A program made the translations under genes and the position numbers. A stretch of DNA of 64,000 nucleotides from Owenia fusiformis (lineage: Eukaryota; Annelida; Polychaeta; Sabellida; Oweniidae): the NCBI GenBank assembly GCA_903813345.2, contig CAIIXF020000002.1, forward strand, positions 8,701,555 through 8,765,554, given 5' to 3'. How positions within the stretch are numbered: position 1 is the first letter of the stretch; each line of letters opens with the position of its first letter. The notes beneath the pieces are model-generated. The model worked only from the letters and a program-made list of their open reading frames with translations, made no database searches and had not been told where the DNA came from. Shown here one piece after another: positions 1 to 13,040 of the stretch.

Positions 1-346
1 AACCATGAACAATGAATGAATTTTAACCTAGATACTGATGTGAAATTAATCAGGACAATATTCGTTATCTGAGTGGCTGTATCACTTAAACTGAATGTCC
101 ATGGGCATTTAGTATGCTATACTATTGATATCACATTCCAAAAAACTATTTATCATCAGATTACCGCACCTGTGTCTACCGGACATGCGTCAATTGCAGC
201 GTACCTTGCACGGAATTACACCCTTACTAGGATAATGCCAGAACTTCCTTTTGGACCAGGATGCACCCGAGAGCGGAAAATGAACACCCATTTGTTTGGT
301 GACAATGCATCATTCATACAATTCAAACAAAAGGTTTCATATTCAT
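1..346. other. No gene recognised
   Basis: AT-rich sequence up to the left target-site duplication of the first LINE. A short open frame is present but shows no family signature, so it is not called a gene. Confidence 0.5.
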
Positions 347-360
347 AATTTATAACTGTT
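347..360. repeat. Left target-site duplication of LINE
   Basis: The 14-bp string AATTTATAACTGTT lies here and again at 1386-1399, exactly flanking a poly(A)-tailed LINE fragment. This is the expected footprint of target-primed reverse transcription. Confidence 0.9.
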
Positions 361-1385
361 ATGCCCTAAATACCTTGGATAGGTTACACTACAGAGCTGC
401 CTTGTTAGTCTCTGGGGCCATTAAGGGCTCCTCTGAAATCAAAGTCTTAAATTCACTTAACTGGAAGACACTAAGTCAGAGAAGAGAAGAAAAAATGGCA
501 ACTTTAATGTATAAGGTATCCAAAAACAAGACTCCTAGTTACGTACAATCTATATACAATGAACTTAAAAATCCAGGTACAGAGCGTGTACTTCGTGCCC
601 AGCACGAATATAATATTCCAGCAAAATCTTCAATGAAATTTACAAACTCTCCTGCCATAGCACCAATAAGAATATGGAAAATGATTTCACCTGAAGTTAA
701 ACGCAGCCCCTCAATATCAGCCTTCAAGTCAAGGTATAAGAAAACCAAATATAACCAAAACCCTAGGTCTGTGTTGACAACAAAATTGAACTTAAATCGA
801 TCTATTGAAATTAAACTAAACCGTTTAAGAGCAGACCTAGCACTTAAATCAGACTTTTTTAGGCACAACTTCAACAACTATCCAGACCCAAGTTGCCCTT
901 GTGGACATGCCCAGCAAACTAAGTCCCATTTATTACTTTACTGCCCTCTATCAACTGGAACAAGGTCAATCTTTACCCAAAAACTACAAGAGCTGCAAAA
1001 TTTTAACTTTAGAGAATTTGCCAGTCTAAATAGTGTAGATAAAGTCCACACCATACTTTTTGGTGATCATAAGTTCTCAGATAAATGTAATGCTGATATT
1101 ATGAACCTTACGGCAAATTTTGTTGATTCTATCATTTAGCATTAGCCTCAACATTTCATCACCATCATCATCACTATTGTTATCATCATCTCAACTGTGG
1201 CCACTGAGACTCTTATAAACAATACATTTACAATACATGTCTGAAACCATTTATATCAACTTTATTTTGCTACTTTTATTTAATAGGGAGGCCAACAATG
1301 TAATTTTACCTCGGCCTTCCTAGTATGTTAAATATTGTTATATAAAATTATGCAAAGAAATAAAACTTAACCTTAAAAAAAAAAA
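361..1385 (+). mobile_element. 5'-truncated non-LTR retrotransposon (LINE)
   Basis: The element starts abruptly inside an open reading frame, continues through the end of ORF2 (stop at 1137-1139) and a 3' UTR with a CATCAT-rich stretch, and ends with an AATAAA-like signal and a run of A before 1388. A 14-bp target-site duplication bounds it, so the truncation happened at insertion. The protein resembles the C-terminal part of CR1/Jockey-type ORF2. The exact clade cannot be named from this fragment alone. Confidence 0.9.
363..1139 (+). pseudogene. LINE ORF2 C-terminal fragment (post-RT, zinc-knuckle region)
   Basis: About 258 codons are open from the truncation point with no start codon needed; the fragment reads ALNTLDRLHYRAALLVSG at its start. 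That is a typical motif just after the reverse transcriptase domain of non-LTR elements. Near the C-terminus a CPCG...H...C cluster (PSCPCGHAQQTKSHLLLYC) forms the characteristic terminal zinc knuckle. The catalytic RT and endonuclease domains are missing, so the copy cannot move by itself. There are no internal stops, which suggests a fairly young insertion. Confidence 0.88.
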
Positions 1386-1399
1386 AATTTATAACTGTT
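1386..1399. repeat. Right target-site duplication of LINE
   Basis: Second copy of AATTTATAACTGTT, directly after the poly(A) tail. It matches 347-360 without mismatch. Confidence 0.9.
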
Positions 1400-2567
1400 T
1401 ATTAATAACTGTTTTTGTGGACAGGAAATTATTTAAAATAGCTATTTGTATTTGTATTTATCTTCATTTCACCAAACAAAAGTGCCATCGCAAAACAGCA
1501 CTTACAGCACTGGCGGATCCAGGGGGGGGGGGGCAAAAATTTTGTAGGGCCTCAATAAGCAATACTTGGCCTTTTTGGGCCTTTTTGGGCCTTTTTGGCC
1601 AAATTATCAAAAAGTATTGTACTGTGGCTTCAATGTACATGTAGGAACCATGAAATAAGAAACTAAATTACACTCCCCTCCAAAAGTTTCGTATTCATAG
1701 TTTCCAGGCAAAGAACGAGTTTGTTGTTTGTTTTCAATGGGTGATGATAATGGTAATAACTTCATTTCGGGCCAAGATTTCACCACGTTGCCCTTTGAAA
1801 TGAGGTTATTAGTATTTTGTGAATGGTATTTTCTATATGAGATTAGTATCGGATGGTATTTCCTAAATTTTGTGAACATTCATCATATCAATTTTTAATT
1901 AACTTACTTCATTGCATTCATTCAGTTACATATCAGGGAAATGTCATATAAAAGTAGTTTCTGATGGATATTGTCAGGCCAGCTACCAGTCAGTCTAATT
2001 TGATGAGTCATCGGCTAATTAGATCGCAGTGGTTTTAACTAATACGTTGGTGATACACCATTCTTCAGAAGTTCGGCAACCAGCAGAAGCACCCTATTGG
2101 ATCACATGTCAACATTTGTCTATGTGATATATAAACCATGAGTACTGGGTATTGGGTGAAATAATGGCCGAGGGCCGTCGGTCCGTGATCCATTGAAGCT
2201 TACACTGTACTATTCAGCTGTAAAGTCTGATTTTTTGTATGGACTATTCGACGATTGATACGTCTTTTGTGCCATATGGAGCTCAGCAAGTGCTTTGTTA
2301 CGTGCCTTCTTTAAAATAAACAACAGTTCATTCTATTGCATTGTTCTGCTACCTAAGTCAGGTTTAATTGGCAGTCATTTTCCGAACAATCTTTATGAAG
2401 GAACAAGATAAAGAATCAAACATTGATAGGGTTTCAATATGTTATCCAATAAAAAAATGTTCGGTTGTCAAACTAATGGAGGGAAGTGTAAAACATGTGC
2501 CCTGCGGGGTTGCAATAACGTGTTCATCTATGTTCGATTCCCGGCCGAGCTATCGTATTAATATTAC
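1400..2567. other. Intergenic; fragment of a GGATCC-type MITE at about 1511-1625
   Basis: No gene recognised. Around 1511-1625 the string GGCGGATCCAG followed by a G-run, CAAAAATTTTG and GGGCC/GGCCTTTTTGGG resembles the MITE relics at 54448 and 56191, so this is probably a degraded copy. The rest is unremarkable AT-rich sequence. Confidence 0.4.
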
Positions 2568-3542
2568 ACCCTTTGCATTCGTTTGACTTCGTTTTTACCC
2601 CATCGAACGAAGTTCGGAGGGATATAGGGAACGCCTCCGTCCGTCCATCCGTCCGTCCGGGCAATAACTCAAATATCGTTGGCCCGATTTTATTCATAGT
2701 TTGTACACATATACCCTATGGGGGTAGAAGTTCTGCTCGAAAGCCGATTTTCAAAATGGCCGCTCATTTAAAAATGGCGGCCATTTTAGTGCCGATTTTA
2801 CAGTAATTTAGGTGCAATATGTAAAACTGTAATAGCAATATGTTTTAAATGTAAAAAAATTATATAGGACATTAATAAAGCTAGAAATGTACATATTAAA
2901 AAAGCACATGGCAGCCATCTTGAAAAATGGCGGCCTTTACTCGTTATTTTACGATTTTTGCTGTAACTCGAAAAGTAGTGGAGCGATTTTGTTCATATTT
3001 GGTATGTGAATACTGTAAGCATGGCACACTGTCTAATGACACTTTTGGTAGAAGGCGGCCATTTTGAAAAATGGCGGCCATTTTGAAAAATGGCTGCCAT
3101 TTTAACTTATTTTACTATAATTCGAAAAGTAGTGGAGCGATTTTGTTCATATTTGGTACGTGAATACGTATAAGCATGGCACACTGTCTAAGGACACTTT
3201 TGATAGAAGGCGGCCATTTTAACGTTTTTTACTATAACTCGAAAAGTAGTGGAGCGATTTTGTTCATATTTGGTATGTGAATACTATAAGCATGGCACAC
3301 TGTCTAATGAGACTTTTGGTAGAAGCGGCCATTTTTCAAAATGGCCACCATTTTAACGTTTTTTACTATAACTCGAAAAGTAGTAGAGCGATTTTGTTCA
3401 TATTTAGTATGTGAATATTATAAGCATGGCACACTGTCTAATGACACTTTTGGTAGAAGGTGCCCGTTTTGAAAAATGTTCGATGGGATTCGCTACGCTT
3501 TGGCGTTGCCGTTGTTCTGGTTAAAAGACGGCTTCGTCTTCG
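2568..3542. mobile_element. Composite element: GC-rich head plus tandem minisatellite core
   Basis: The unit starts with ACCCTTTGCATTCGTTTGAC, then CCCATCGAAC, then a GTCC-rich run (about 2637-2660). It continues with at least four diverged tandem units of roughly 110-190 bp that contain CGAAAAGTAGTGGAGCGATT and blocks of GGCGGCCATTTT. It closes with GTTCGATGGG at about 3478, the exact inverse of the CCCATCGAAC near the start, then a GCTTCGTCTTCG tail. No coding capacity is visible. Boundaries are supported by a minimal copy of the two ends at 49799-49848. It is probably a non-autonomous transposable element; the superfamily is unknown. Confidence 0.65.
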
Positions 3543-6240
3543 TATAATCTATAACTAGAGTCTGGATGCAGGGTATGTATTTTTGAAAGTAGTAAGCGTA
3601 CTTGGCTGAGTGGTCCACATCTGAATAAAGGTCTGTGGCATGTGATTATTTTATTTCTATCTTTTGATATACAAAATAACACAATATTCCTCGAGGATAG
3701 GTTCCCATCTTGGATTTTCAAGGTATGATGTGTTCATATCGAAAATCAAACTGAGAAACGAGTATGATAGGTTCCTGAGTCTAAATATGTCAAATGAATA
3801 TGGCGGTAATCAAATTACAATACCAGTTAATAAATTGGAATACACCGAATCCTCAAATGCAGTTACATTTATTACAGTGTAAATATAGATATAGCCGATT
3901 AAAGAGCTTCGCCCCCTCTCATCAAATTTGATATATGTACAAATTACTGTTGCGATCTCCTAATGGAATTGCCTGCTTGTAGATCGATTCGGAGAAGTAA
4001 CTAATCTTGTCTGAACAATAAAAGATCAAATAAATATAAGGTAAAATCATCAAAGATCTCAATAAATCTCATGAAATACCAATATACTTTATGGCGAATT
4101 CATATACTATTAATATCATTTCGTATCTATTTTCGTCACGGTTTCGCTTCGCTCAGCTGGAATTTAATCAAATTATGAAAATAACCGTATATCATATCCA
4201 CCTCGCTGTTTCATTGCCATGGTGATTTATTTATTTGCTTTATCCATGCAGAGCTGAGTTGATGAAGTTGTTTTCGCATCATTGTGTTTCCCATAAGATA
4301 CCCCGCTAAAAATGTCGTCTGCGCATTCGTAATTTACAAATTTCTTCTAAAATTTTGACTGAACCCTACCATTTTCTTGCACATCTATACAATTTAAAAT
4401 GTCCCCTACACCCCTGTATATTTCATCTTTCGCTAATTCAACTAATTTCCGCTCTATTTTGAGTTTTAAAACAGAACCCATATGATATTTCCCTCGGGAT
4501 GTTTCATTCAATTACAATTGAAGGATCGCTAGAGAGCCATCGACACAACTTCATCATGTCAAGATCCATTCTTAATCGATTTGATCATAAATAATACAAA
4601 ACAAAGAGTATCATATTCGTATTATATTTCTGGTAATAAGATATCAATTTAACAATCGATTTCATAAAGATAGACAAGTCTTGAATACACTATGGGTATA
4701 TATTAGTCCGGCTTGAGGAGGAATTGGATCCCAGGCTACCAAGTCGATATTCTGCCATATACATGTATGGAGATGTCGTGATTACAAAATTCAAATTCAA
4801 ATAACCGCCATTTTGTTCACTGCAAAATTCGAATCGCGAGCTTTGGTCTTATTCCGAGCAAAAAATTACAAAACACACAAGTGATCGAGATATTGGTTCG
4901 AATCATTTGAACTACGTTCTAATTTCAGAAAATAAGGTCTTTCTGGCATTCGCATTGTTGGAAAATATCGAGTTGCGCCAATCCTCCATGGTTTGAATAT
5001 CATCGATTATTGAAACTGATCAGATAAACCCTGAACTCGGTGGGCGGAAGATTCCAAAACAATCAAGCTTGACATTCCCAGTCAGAATATCTAAAGTCCT
5101 AACAAATGAACCATCTGCTGTTTAACGGTGCCTATGTAGTGATAACAAAATCCCCCTGATAGAAATTTAGCCGGAACATTCTTTTTCATTTTGTCCTGAA
5201 TTTTGTATAGTTTTACGTACCCAGACTGTTTAATTTATGAGATACAATGCATTATACAAGTCGTTTATTACTCAGCCGTAATGAAAAGTTGTAGAATATG
5301 AAATGAAAAGTTAGAATATGCTGTCACAATATATTGTGGTTAGTAGTATGAGGTTCCATGTACCGTAATTCCGCCAAAAGTTATGGCGCCTATATGTACG
5401 TCTCGTGACTTTATGAAAACTCATGACTTTGTTCTTAATACTTGGCTAGTTGGGGAACATAGTTGGCTATCATCTTGGTACCAAAATGCAAAATGAATAG
5501 AGATTTTTTAACGAAAGAGGCGATGTTTGTCAAGAAAGATCCTACGTGCGTGCGCATCATTTCAGAACTGAGAATATGGTAGCAAACGTAATGCCCGGGA
5601 CGTAATGTAGAATAAATGGACACTGATATCTTGAATTGTCACAAATCCGACTAACTTGATTAATCAAAACTCGAAGCAAAGTTTGTCACAGGTGACATAT
5701 GACCATGACACCGATGGTCGGAATTTTTGGGCCACGTGTTCCTTCTTAAGCCTCATATTGTTCCACGTGTTGCCTCATTCTGAAATAGACCGACATGTTT
5801 GCGCATGCGCATAACATCAATTAACAAGCTTTAGTGCAAAGGTTCAAGTACTAATTAATTAAACTCTACAATATATGCGGAATTACTCAATTCTGTTCAA
5901 TCTAAACAAGAATACCTCTCGGTATTAAGTTCTTAACCTACATCAATAGAAGTTACTTAAGTATTAATTCATTCATAACCTTATAATTAACTCTCATACG
6001 CGTTCTCCTTGATACATATAACTCATCAACTTGATACAAGTCTTTATAATATACTTCCACGAACGATTAAATAACTTTGTCTTGCTGAACTAATGAATGA
6101 ATTGTTATTGGCTCTATCACCCAGATTTGCCGCAAAAGGATAAAGCAAGACCAAAATGGGTTTTCGCTGACCTGCATAGTGAATTTCAGCTACTAGCTAC
6201 ATTAGAGGGGATTAAGATCTTTGAGCTTTATTTGTCCTTT

Positions 6241-6321
6241 TTAGAGGGCATCATTTACTGTTCAAAAGGCGTCATTTATTATTTAGAGGGCATCATTTGC
6301 TATTCAGAGGGCAGCATTTAC
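6241..6321. repeat. Short tandem repeat, about 21-bp unit
   Basis: Four diverged copies of a unit close to TTTAGAGGGCATCATTTACT follow one another. They keep a short frame open by chance. Confidence 0.7.
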
Positions 6322-6520
6322 TAGCAGCCTCGATGATTTAGTGTACATCAAATTTAAATGGACAAAATGTGACCGAAATTTTTATTGAAAAGTAATATAT
6401 TCAGAACAATTTTAGTACAACTATGATAATCATGACATCCAATAGTAACATTATGTCCTATTCTATGTTAGACTTTGCCTCGCCCATCCCTAGACTCTAT
6501 AGCTAACATTCTTTCGAATT

Positions 6521-6652
6521 CGTCCAGTTTTTCACAGTTTTGAACAATTTTCAAGTGATTTGGGGCCAAAATGATCAAATGTGAACCCCTTGTAGAGGAA
6601 CTGAACCCCCTCCCTTGGCAAAAGCTTGCTATGAGCCTGGCTACGCCCCTGC
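6521..6652 (-). repeat. Relic of the GGCCCGTAGCCAGG MITE family
   Basis: Contains the family core TTTTCAAGTGATTT...GGGCCAAAATG..TCAAATGTG, then CCCTCCCTTGGCAAA and CCTGGCTACGCCCC. The same blocks occur at 29944-30068, 60456-60590 and 62529-62654. Only the right-hand inverted end is clear here. Confidence 0.7.
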
Positions 6653-9600
6653 CTGCCTTTCCCAACGTAACGTAAGAGTTCCTAGTGAGCGATTTATGTG
6701 ATAGAGTTGTGAGTAGTAGTAAATAAGCGTATTCCAAGTCAGACTGGCCTGATCATACCGAGACTTATCTCCGACTATCTCAGAAATAACAAGTCAAAGT
6801 TAGTGGAACTAATGTGGAGATCTTCCGTATGGTTTTCCCTTTTGATTAAGTTGAACTTTATTACTACTGGTATCAGTTGCAAATCGATAAGGAGCGTAAA
6901 TATTTAGTTTCAATGTAAAGTTGCATCAGCTGTAAAGTACTTTCGTACCCTGAGATCCGAGGCTGGTATTTGAATTCGACCCTCTGAAGGTACTAAAAAG
7001 ATATGTTGTCTTTAGCAGTCTGGAGCCCTAAAAACACATAGCTCGGCACTGTCACGGTAACTGTGAGGTAGTGACGGACGCGTAAGCTACTTGCGTTTAT
7101 TCATGATCAGTAATAACATTTTGTTGGAGTTTAGATATAAAATGCATGGCTGTTAGCTATTGGCAAAATGAGATGTTAGTTGGTAAGATTTCAAGCTCTT
7201 TTTTGTACAATACACATCCTAGGCCCCCTGATTTGATAAGTTTATTTTTATTGAATGGGCTCGAGATTAGCAAAGCTCTCCTTCACAAAGGGTATTCCTT
7301 TTATAAAAAGTTCAGTACATAGTTTCAAGAAACTTTGAATAACGCATAACCATTTAGACTTGTGACATTATGATTTGCAATTGTGTTTAGACTATAGGCA
7401 GAAATAAAAAAATGAGCCATTGCATTTGTTAACATTTATGGGTGATATGAATCAGGATGGAAAATAATATGTCAGTCTCTGACAGTGAATTTGGACTTCG
7501 TTTGACATATTACGATCGATATAAATTTGATTGATTCCATTGTATTGTTCGCATAGTGAATAAAAATCTAAGGATGACAAGCAATGGTTAATCCGATAGA
7601 CAATCCACAAGCTACATTGTCTCTGTTTACGAATTTTATTAAAATCAGTAACATGCACCAGGTTTTTAATCTGTTGAACCTGAACTTTGGCAATTTGAAA
7701 AAGCCTATATACCTATATAGATGCTATCAAACCAATGGTTATTATCCTTTAATTTTGGAAACAACATCTTTGTGGAATGGTTCAGCACACAATGCACTGA
7801 GTCCAACGCTTAAATCATTAATTTTAAAGACACAAAAAGTATATGCAATGCCGGCCTTGCATCGTATACGTTTGCCTAGAAGTGCTATACGTAATGTCAT
7901 CGTACAAAATTTACTGACATAGTCACGAATTATCTGATTGCTCTCTTTTGAGGCTTTAAATCTTGATACTACGTCTAACTCACAATAAAGAAGGAAATTA
8001 AGGCCCGGATAACATGCTATGTTGATTATTGCTCAATATTTTGTCTTTGTGGATTACACATGGCTGACGATCATCGATGGTAAAATTACTTGCAAATTAA
8101 ATGTCGACTTAAAATGAGTTATAATGTCTTATCTTTGTGATATATCGAGTCGCACGTTTTATTTTTTCTGGCTCCGTTGTCAAGAAATGTTTTTGTTGTT
8201 ATGAAAATAAATCATCGTTGTTATGGTGATCAATCAATATTCTATTTACATTTAGCTCATAAACATCCACAATCTCCCGGCTTTAGATCTAACGAGGGAT
8301 GAAAAAAGGAATTATCCGAATAAAATGCATCGCTGATCAATCATAACACAGGAATCCGTTTTGTATTTAAGTTAAACCAAAATTAAGCCAAACATTACCA
8401 TATTATTTGAAGTTTGCTTACATTGATGTTACAAGATCCACGAATATCGATGCAAGTTTGATATATGGAAATAAGCATTAATTCGCACTGAACGAAATCG
8501 GAAGTGTTTGCGGCATATTTCCGAACATTGACCTTCCTGGCCAATAACATATCATTCAATGATTGTTGCAATTTTCCACAATGTTTTTTTCATTCTGTTT
8601 CTTATATTACTTAATCTTCCCATTTTACCACATTAAAAGTAGACAACGAATAATGCGTAATATGAGTCGAGGTTCTTGAGATTTGGATGAAAAAATGAAG
8701 AATAACATTGGCCAGCTTAACACTAACGCTTCTCACATTTAATCATTTATATAAACTGTCTCTTGTCTCGCCTATAATATGATATATAGAACACCCTTTG
8801 GCACAGTACCTAATCAGTACACAGTACCTAAACATACAATCATATCCCCAAAATGGAGTTCGTGTTTATTCCCGTTTGTGGTTGTTTGTCGCACCCTTTA
8901 ACTTTACTTTCAATGGACGAAAAACATGGATACATTTCACATGGCCTTTCAGTTGAAGAAATCCAAGCATTGAATAATGAGACAAAATTGAAAATATTTT
9001 TTAATAAATTTTTGTAAGCTTTGATGTGGTTCTTATCAATACATTGGACAATGGACATACTATGAAATTCAAATGTAAGTTTATTTTGCCTAAAAACGTT
9101 GAAAATACGCAAAGTGGGCCTTTAAGTTAAAAAATCAAAGAAATCGCGCCATTTTTATCTTTATACGACAGGTGTCTACATTGAATTCAATCGATGGCAA
9201 AATTGTAGCCAGAGTATAAGCATGATCGTGTCATCAATCACAAGATGAACTGCATTGCATGCAACTTAACAGTTTCATTACTAATTAATTAAAGTTGTTT
9301 ACTTAGACCAACGTTGTCATGATAAAATTAAAGTGATTGCTTATTTCTTTGCCACACAAATATACACACTCCCTTTATGATAAGTTTAGCAAGTCACACT
9401 CCCGCTAAAATAGCCTGTTAAAACTATTCGTGTTTGAAGCTTCATTTGGCTCCTAAGTTTGTCCAGATTAATGTAATAGCCTACTGGAACGTACATGTAC
9501 CATGTTCGCAAATTCAATCTATTTGGCGTTCAGGTATAAACCGTATACTGGTCTATCAACCAATAATATGAGAAGGACCATACGAAGCCCCGGATGTAGT

Positions 9601-10882
9601 TTCGTTTCGTTCAATACACAAACCTGCCCCGGGTAAATAAATCTTTGGTATGACACCGAGTGTTTACCGCTTGGTTCAAAATGGGAATTCCTATTGCCAA
9701 ACTTTTGGAGGGAGTGTAAGACTTCCAATAACCAGTTTATTACGCTTTCTTTCGTTGCAAAACATAGAACGAATTTTCTATTGCCAAATTCGGACGCAAA
9801 ATAAATGACTATTTCACATGGCCTAAACTCGCACAACACGGAATGAATTCCAAATGGCCTTAGTTTTCAACCAGGCGTTTCCTCTTTTACTTGACATTTA
9901 CAATTACACTCTGCTTCCTCAAATAAAAGGCTTATCATGCAGAAATGAAGATTTAAACTAGAAGCTAGTACCGTGGTTTATCATCCTATAAACTTCTGCT
10001 TATTATTACAAAACCAACATAGATCTGATATGAGCCTCGCAGTAAATCCTGTACATAAATACAACATAGCATTAATATTGGATAAATACCATCACAAAAA
10101 TAGACGTGATGAAAAAGAACGTTATGAATCATTTTAATTGGCACTACAATAGGCAGGTATCTGATAATGCAGGGCAGGTTTTTTGTTAATTAATCACATC
10201 CACAGCATATATCCAGGTATAATTATGGTCCCTTTGTGTTCTTTGAGTGTACATTACAAGAGTCAATATTGCACCATTGTTTCATGTAAAACGATATCTA
10301 ATTCTTTTGAGAATAGTCCGGGATTATATATAATTCATTAAGACAAGTATATTATATCCAGTCACGTAATGGTATACATTATACAACGTGTTAAGTATCG
10401 GATCAAAACTCTGCTCGTTTATTTAACATCGTGTACGTACATGTACTTGGCCTCTCAAACTTACATATCATTAATAACAAAACTCAGACATATTCTGGAG
10501 CTTTTAACTTATGCCGTGCAAAATGCGTCCTCCAAACATCAATCTTTGAAAATTTGAGGAATTTTATACAACGTCTTACCTTCAAAAGTTCAACAAAGAT
10601 ACCCTTTGTAGATGCGTATGAGGTATTTTCAAAACGTTAGTTTCTAGACAAATTTTATATCAAAAATACAAACCTACTTAAATGTAGACTATAGAAATAA
10701 ATCCTAATTTGTCATATAACCTTAACAAATGAAAATGTGAAAATTATATATAAACAGACGTAACGGGCAATCCGATTCAGGCTACGTTTTATGTAGGTAT
10801 ACGATTACGTTAATGCTTTCATTCACTAATACACGAACAACAGCCAGTATGAGTGTATACATGCAAATAACAAGTAAAAGCA

Positions 10883-11908
10883 TCATTCCTCGAGATCTGA
10901 GTTGTCGTCATCAAGATCGAAAATGAAAGTTCTTCCAGTTAGAATGGCTCCTATGTTGAGCATGATTTGAGCAAGTCCAAGGACAACAAGGGCGAGGTTC
11001 ATGGATTGTTTCGAGTTGTAACCAACCCTAACCGCCTCGTATTCCAACGTGTGCGTTACAGGGTCAGTGTAATTCCTACAAGCAAAGCCTTTTATAACGA
11101 TATAAGGGTCATTACATTCTATTCCTGTGATAATCTGGATGCGATCTAAAGACATCCCAATACTACTGATCACAACTGCTAATAAGGAGGTTCCTATGGA
11201 GATGCAACACATAAAGAAACTAAATTTTTGGAGTTTTAGCATGTTCCGTTGAAGCGCTAATGTAATAGTTGCAACTATGGAAAGATTAATGAGCGCGTTC
11301 AGAAAACCATGGCACAACCACCAGAACGCCGACTGTTCGATTCCAGCGACACAGTTTATGACAAAGAACGGCACCCCAGTGAACGTCATCAGTTTTACAA
11401 TTGTGAAGTAGTTTTGTTTGTTTTGTAAGAGTTCCCTAGTTCCATTTGAAACACGTACTCGTCGGTTTCGCATTGGGGGATACTCTAATGTCATAACTGG
11501 GTCTACAAAGTATTGTTGACAGGCAAGTTCTTGAGCCATTAACCTATCATCAAGTTCCATGCGTTTCTTACGTTCGGCTACTGTCCGTTTCTGGTGTTCT
11601 TTAGGGTCGCGCGTGATTATTTCATCATCGCATTTTTTAGTTTTTGATTTTGCACCATGTTTTATGGAAGTTGCTTTCTTGGGAAGATCTTTACCATCGT
11701 GCCGTGTTTTGCTTTCCCCCTTTTTATTTTCTGAATTATTCTCGACATCAGTGTGTTTTTTAATCTCTGGATTTCTTACGGCTTTCTTTTTATGAGCGTT
11801 GTATTCATCCTTTTCTTTCTTCGAGGCCATTTCTGCGGTTTCTTTGACAGCTTCTTTTCTCGCAATAGCGACTTCGCTGTCTGTTCGTTTCAAGGGAGTG
11901 TCGTCCAT
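10883..11908 (-). CDS. Intronless four-span membrane protein, family not recognised
   Basis: 341 residues. Residues 1-165 are strongly charged, rich in Lys and Glu, and probably cytosolic and disordered. Four hydrophobic segments follow at about 168-188, 196-218, 228-250 and 301-325. Between spans 3 and 4 lies a loop with GMSLDR, the motif CNDPYI (Cys265) and a second Cys at 277, then GYNSKQSMN leading into span 4; the two Cys could form a disulfide. The short tail DLDDDNSDLEE is acidic. The layout resembles MS4A-like tetraspans, but I cannot assign it to that family. The gene at 34096-35427 is a clear paralogue across spans 1-4. The ATG chosen is the first in its frame after an upstream stop. 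The minus-strand run ending TTTGTCCTAG just before it could be a splice acceptor for a 5' UTR exon. Confidence 0.8.
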   Translation of the reverse strand: MDDTPLKRTDSEVAIARKEAVKETAEMASKKEKDEYNAHKKKAVRNPEIKKHTDVENNSENKKGESKTRHDGKDLPKKATSIKHGAKSKTKKCDDEIITRDPKEHQKRTVAERKKRMELDDRLMAQELACQQYFVDPVMTLEYPPMRNRRVRVSNGTRELLQNKQNYFTIVKLMTFTGVPFFVINCVAGIEQSAFWWLCHGFLNALINLSIVATITLALQRNMLKLQKFSFFMCCISIGTSLLAVVISSIGMSLDRIQIITGIECNDPYIVIKGFACRNYTDPVTHTLEYEAVRVGYNSKQSMNLALVVLGLAQIMLNIGAILTGRTFIFDLDDDNSDLEE

Positions 11909-13040
11909 ATTACTAGGACAAAGACGAGATAATGGAAAGTATCCTCGATGAAGTCTATACCTAAATTATTAATTATAACATCAGTTCAAATTACCTGTTG
12001 TTATTCAAATGTTTCCGTTTTTTTGTAAAACACGCAAATTTATCGTCGTGAATTTTTCTAGTGAATGATCTATCGGGTTTAGTGTCTTATCGTCGTTATA
12101 GTAAAGAAATCATATTTTGCATATTTGTTCCAATTCCTTCCCATTAGTGCTAAGTTAATCTCAGAAAGCACCAGAAATAAAATATGTTATCTATTTATTC
12201 CTAAATCTTGTCGTTGATCTAATGTTAAGCTATTATCTCCGTGGAGTGCAATTGGATATCGCCTAATTTCCCAATTCTGTCGAAGACATGTTGTTGTCTA
12301 CTTAGATAATCGCATCAATCCTCAACCTAATTTGACAAACACGTATTATAAAAGCTTTTTAGAGGAGCAACATGAAAGGCGTTATCCTCTGTTATCCCAT
12401 CTCTCGCAGCGTCTCCTAAATGGTGTTATTAAAAGTCGGGATTAGCGTACTACTACGGTAATTCTGAGTGAGCTGCTTATGTATCGATTCTTCCGCCGGC
12501 GTTCCTCATCAAAGCCACCTAGTACATTATAAAGTACGAAACACACCCTTTTCTAATTATCTCATTTGCTTTGATCCCCTCAAGCCACAGGTGAGCAGGA
12601 CTAATTCGAACAATTATCATAGATTCGTTGATAAAACAGACCTGCTTCTAACTTCAGGATATACATCGATGACGACAATGAAATAAGCTTTGGACGTTTA
12701 GTGCACTTCTCAGTGGTTTGATTTCGCACACACAAAAGAGACACTCTTAATAAAAGACAATCATCAATATAGACTTATCCAATCAGAAAAGGTCGATCAA
12801 AATCAAGCTACCCAATTAGATTACTAGTCATAAAATAGATTGCATTCATATCTAAACTCCAATGAAACAATATGATAGCTAGTTTTGGGTCATAAAGCGT
12901 TAAACGGATTTGGGCCATTAGCATCAAAAGTTTAACACTTCAAATCAGAGTGGAGTGATTATTACTTGCCCTCTTAGCTTAAGGGTAATTTCTAAATGTG
13001 TTATGACTTGACATTGATAACTTAATTACTCGACTAAAAC
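11909..13040. other. 5' flank of the four-span gene; no other gene seen
   Basis: AT-rich sequence, presumably with the promoter and any 5' UTR exon of the minus-strand gene. No convincing core promoter element was identified. Confidence 0.35.

Larger units (their letters stand above)
3543..10882. other. Long intergenic stretch, no gene recognised
   Basis: AT-rich sequence with only short open frames lacking recognisable domains. It contains a four-copy 21-bp repeat at 6241-6321 and a MITE relic at 6521-6652, listed separately. Low-expression or short exons cannot be excluded from sequence alone. Confidence 0.4.

Noticed and set aside
73-348. Open frame of about 90 codons
   Set aside because: No domain, composition or splice evidence; it overlaps the target duplication of a LINE.
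2459-2552. tRNA-like segment with GTTCGATTCCC and a possible acceptor stem GTTCGGT/GCCGAGC
   Set aside because: The 7-bp acceptor pairing (with wobble) and a B-box-like string are present, but no acceptable T stem, D arm or anticodon arm could be drawn. At most a tRNA-derived relic or SINE piece.
3600-3650. A-box-like TTGGCTGAGTGGTCC
   Set aside because: No B box or cloverleaf partner downstream; a single A-box match is weak.
5805-5825. GCGCATGCGC palindrome as an NRF1 promoter site
   Set aside because: Isolated; no gene start nearby. Similar strings at about 16078 and 16950 also lack a gene.
7584-7922. Open frame of 112 codons on the plus strand
   Set aside because: Looks moderately protein-like but no recognised motif, no neighbours and no splice context; left as unsupported.
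9519-9839. Open frame of 106 codons on the minus strand
   Set aside because: No recognisable motif; several other frames of similar length nearby are equally featureless.
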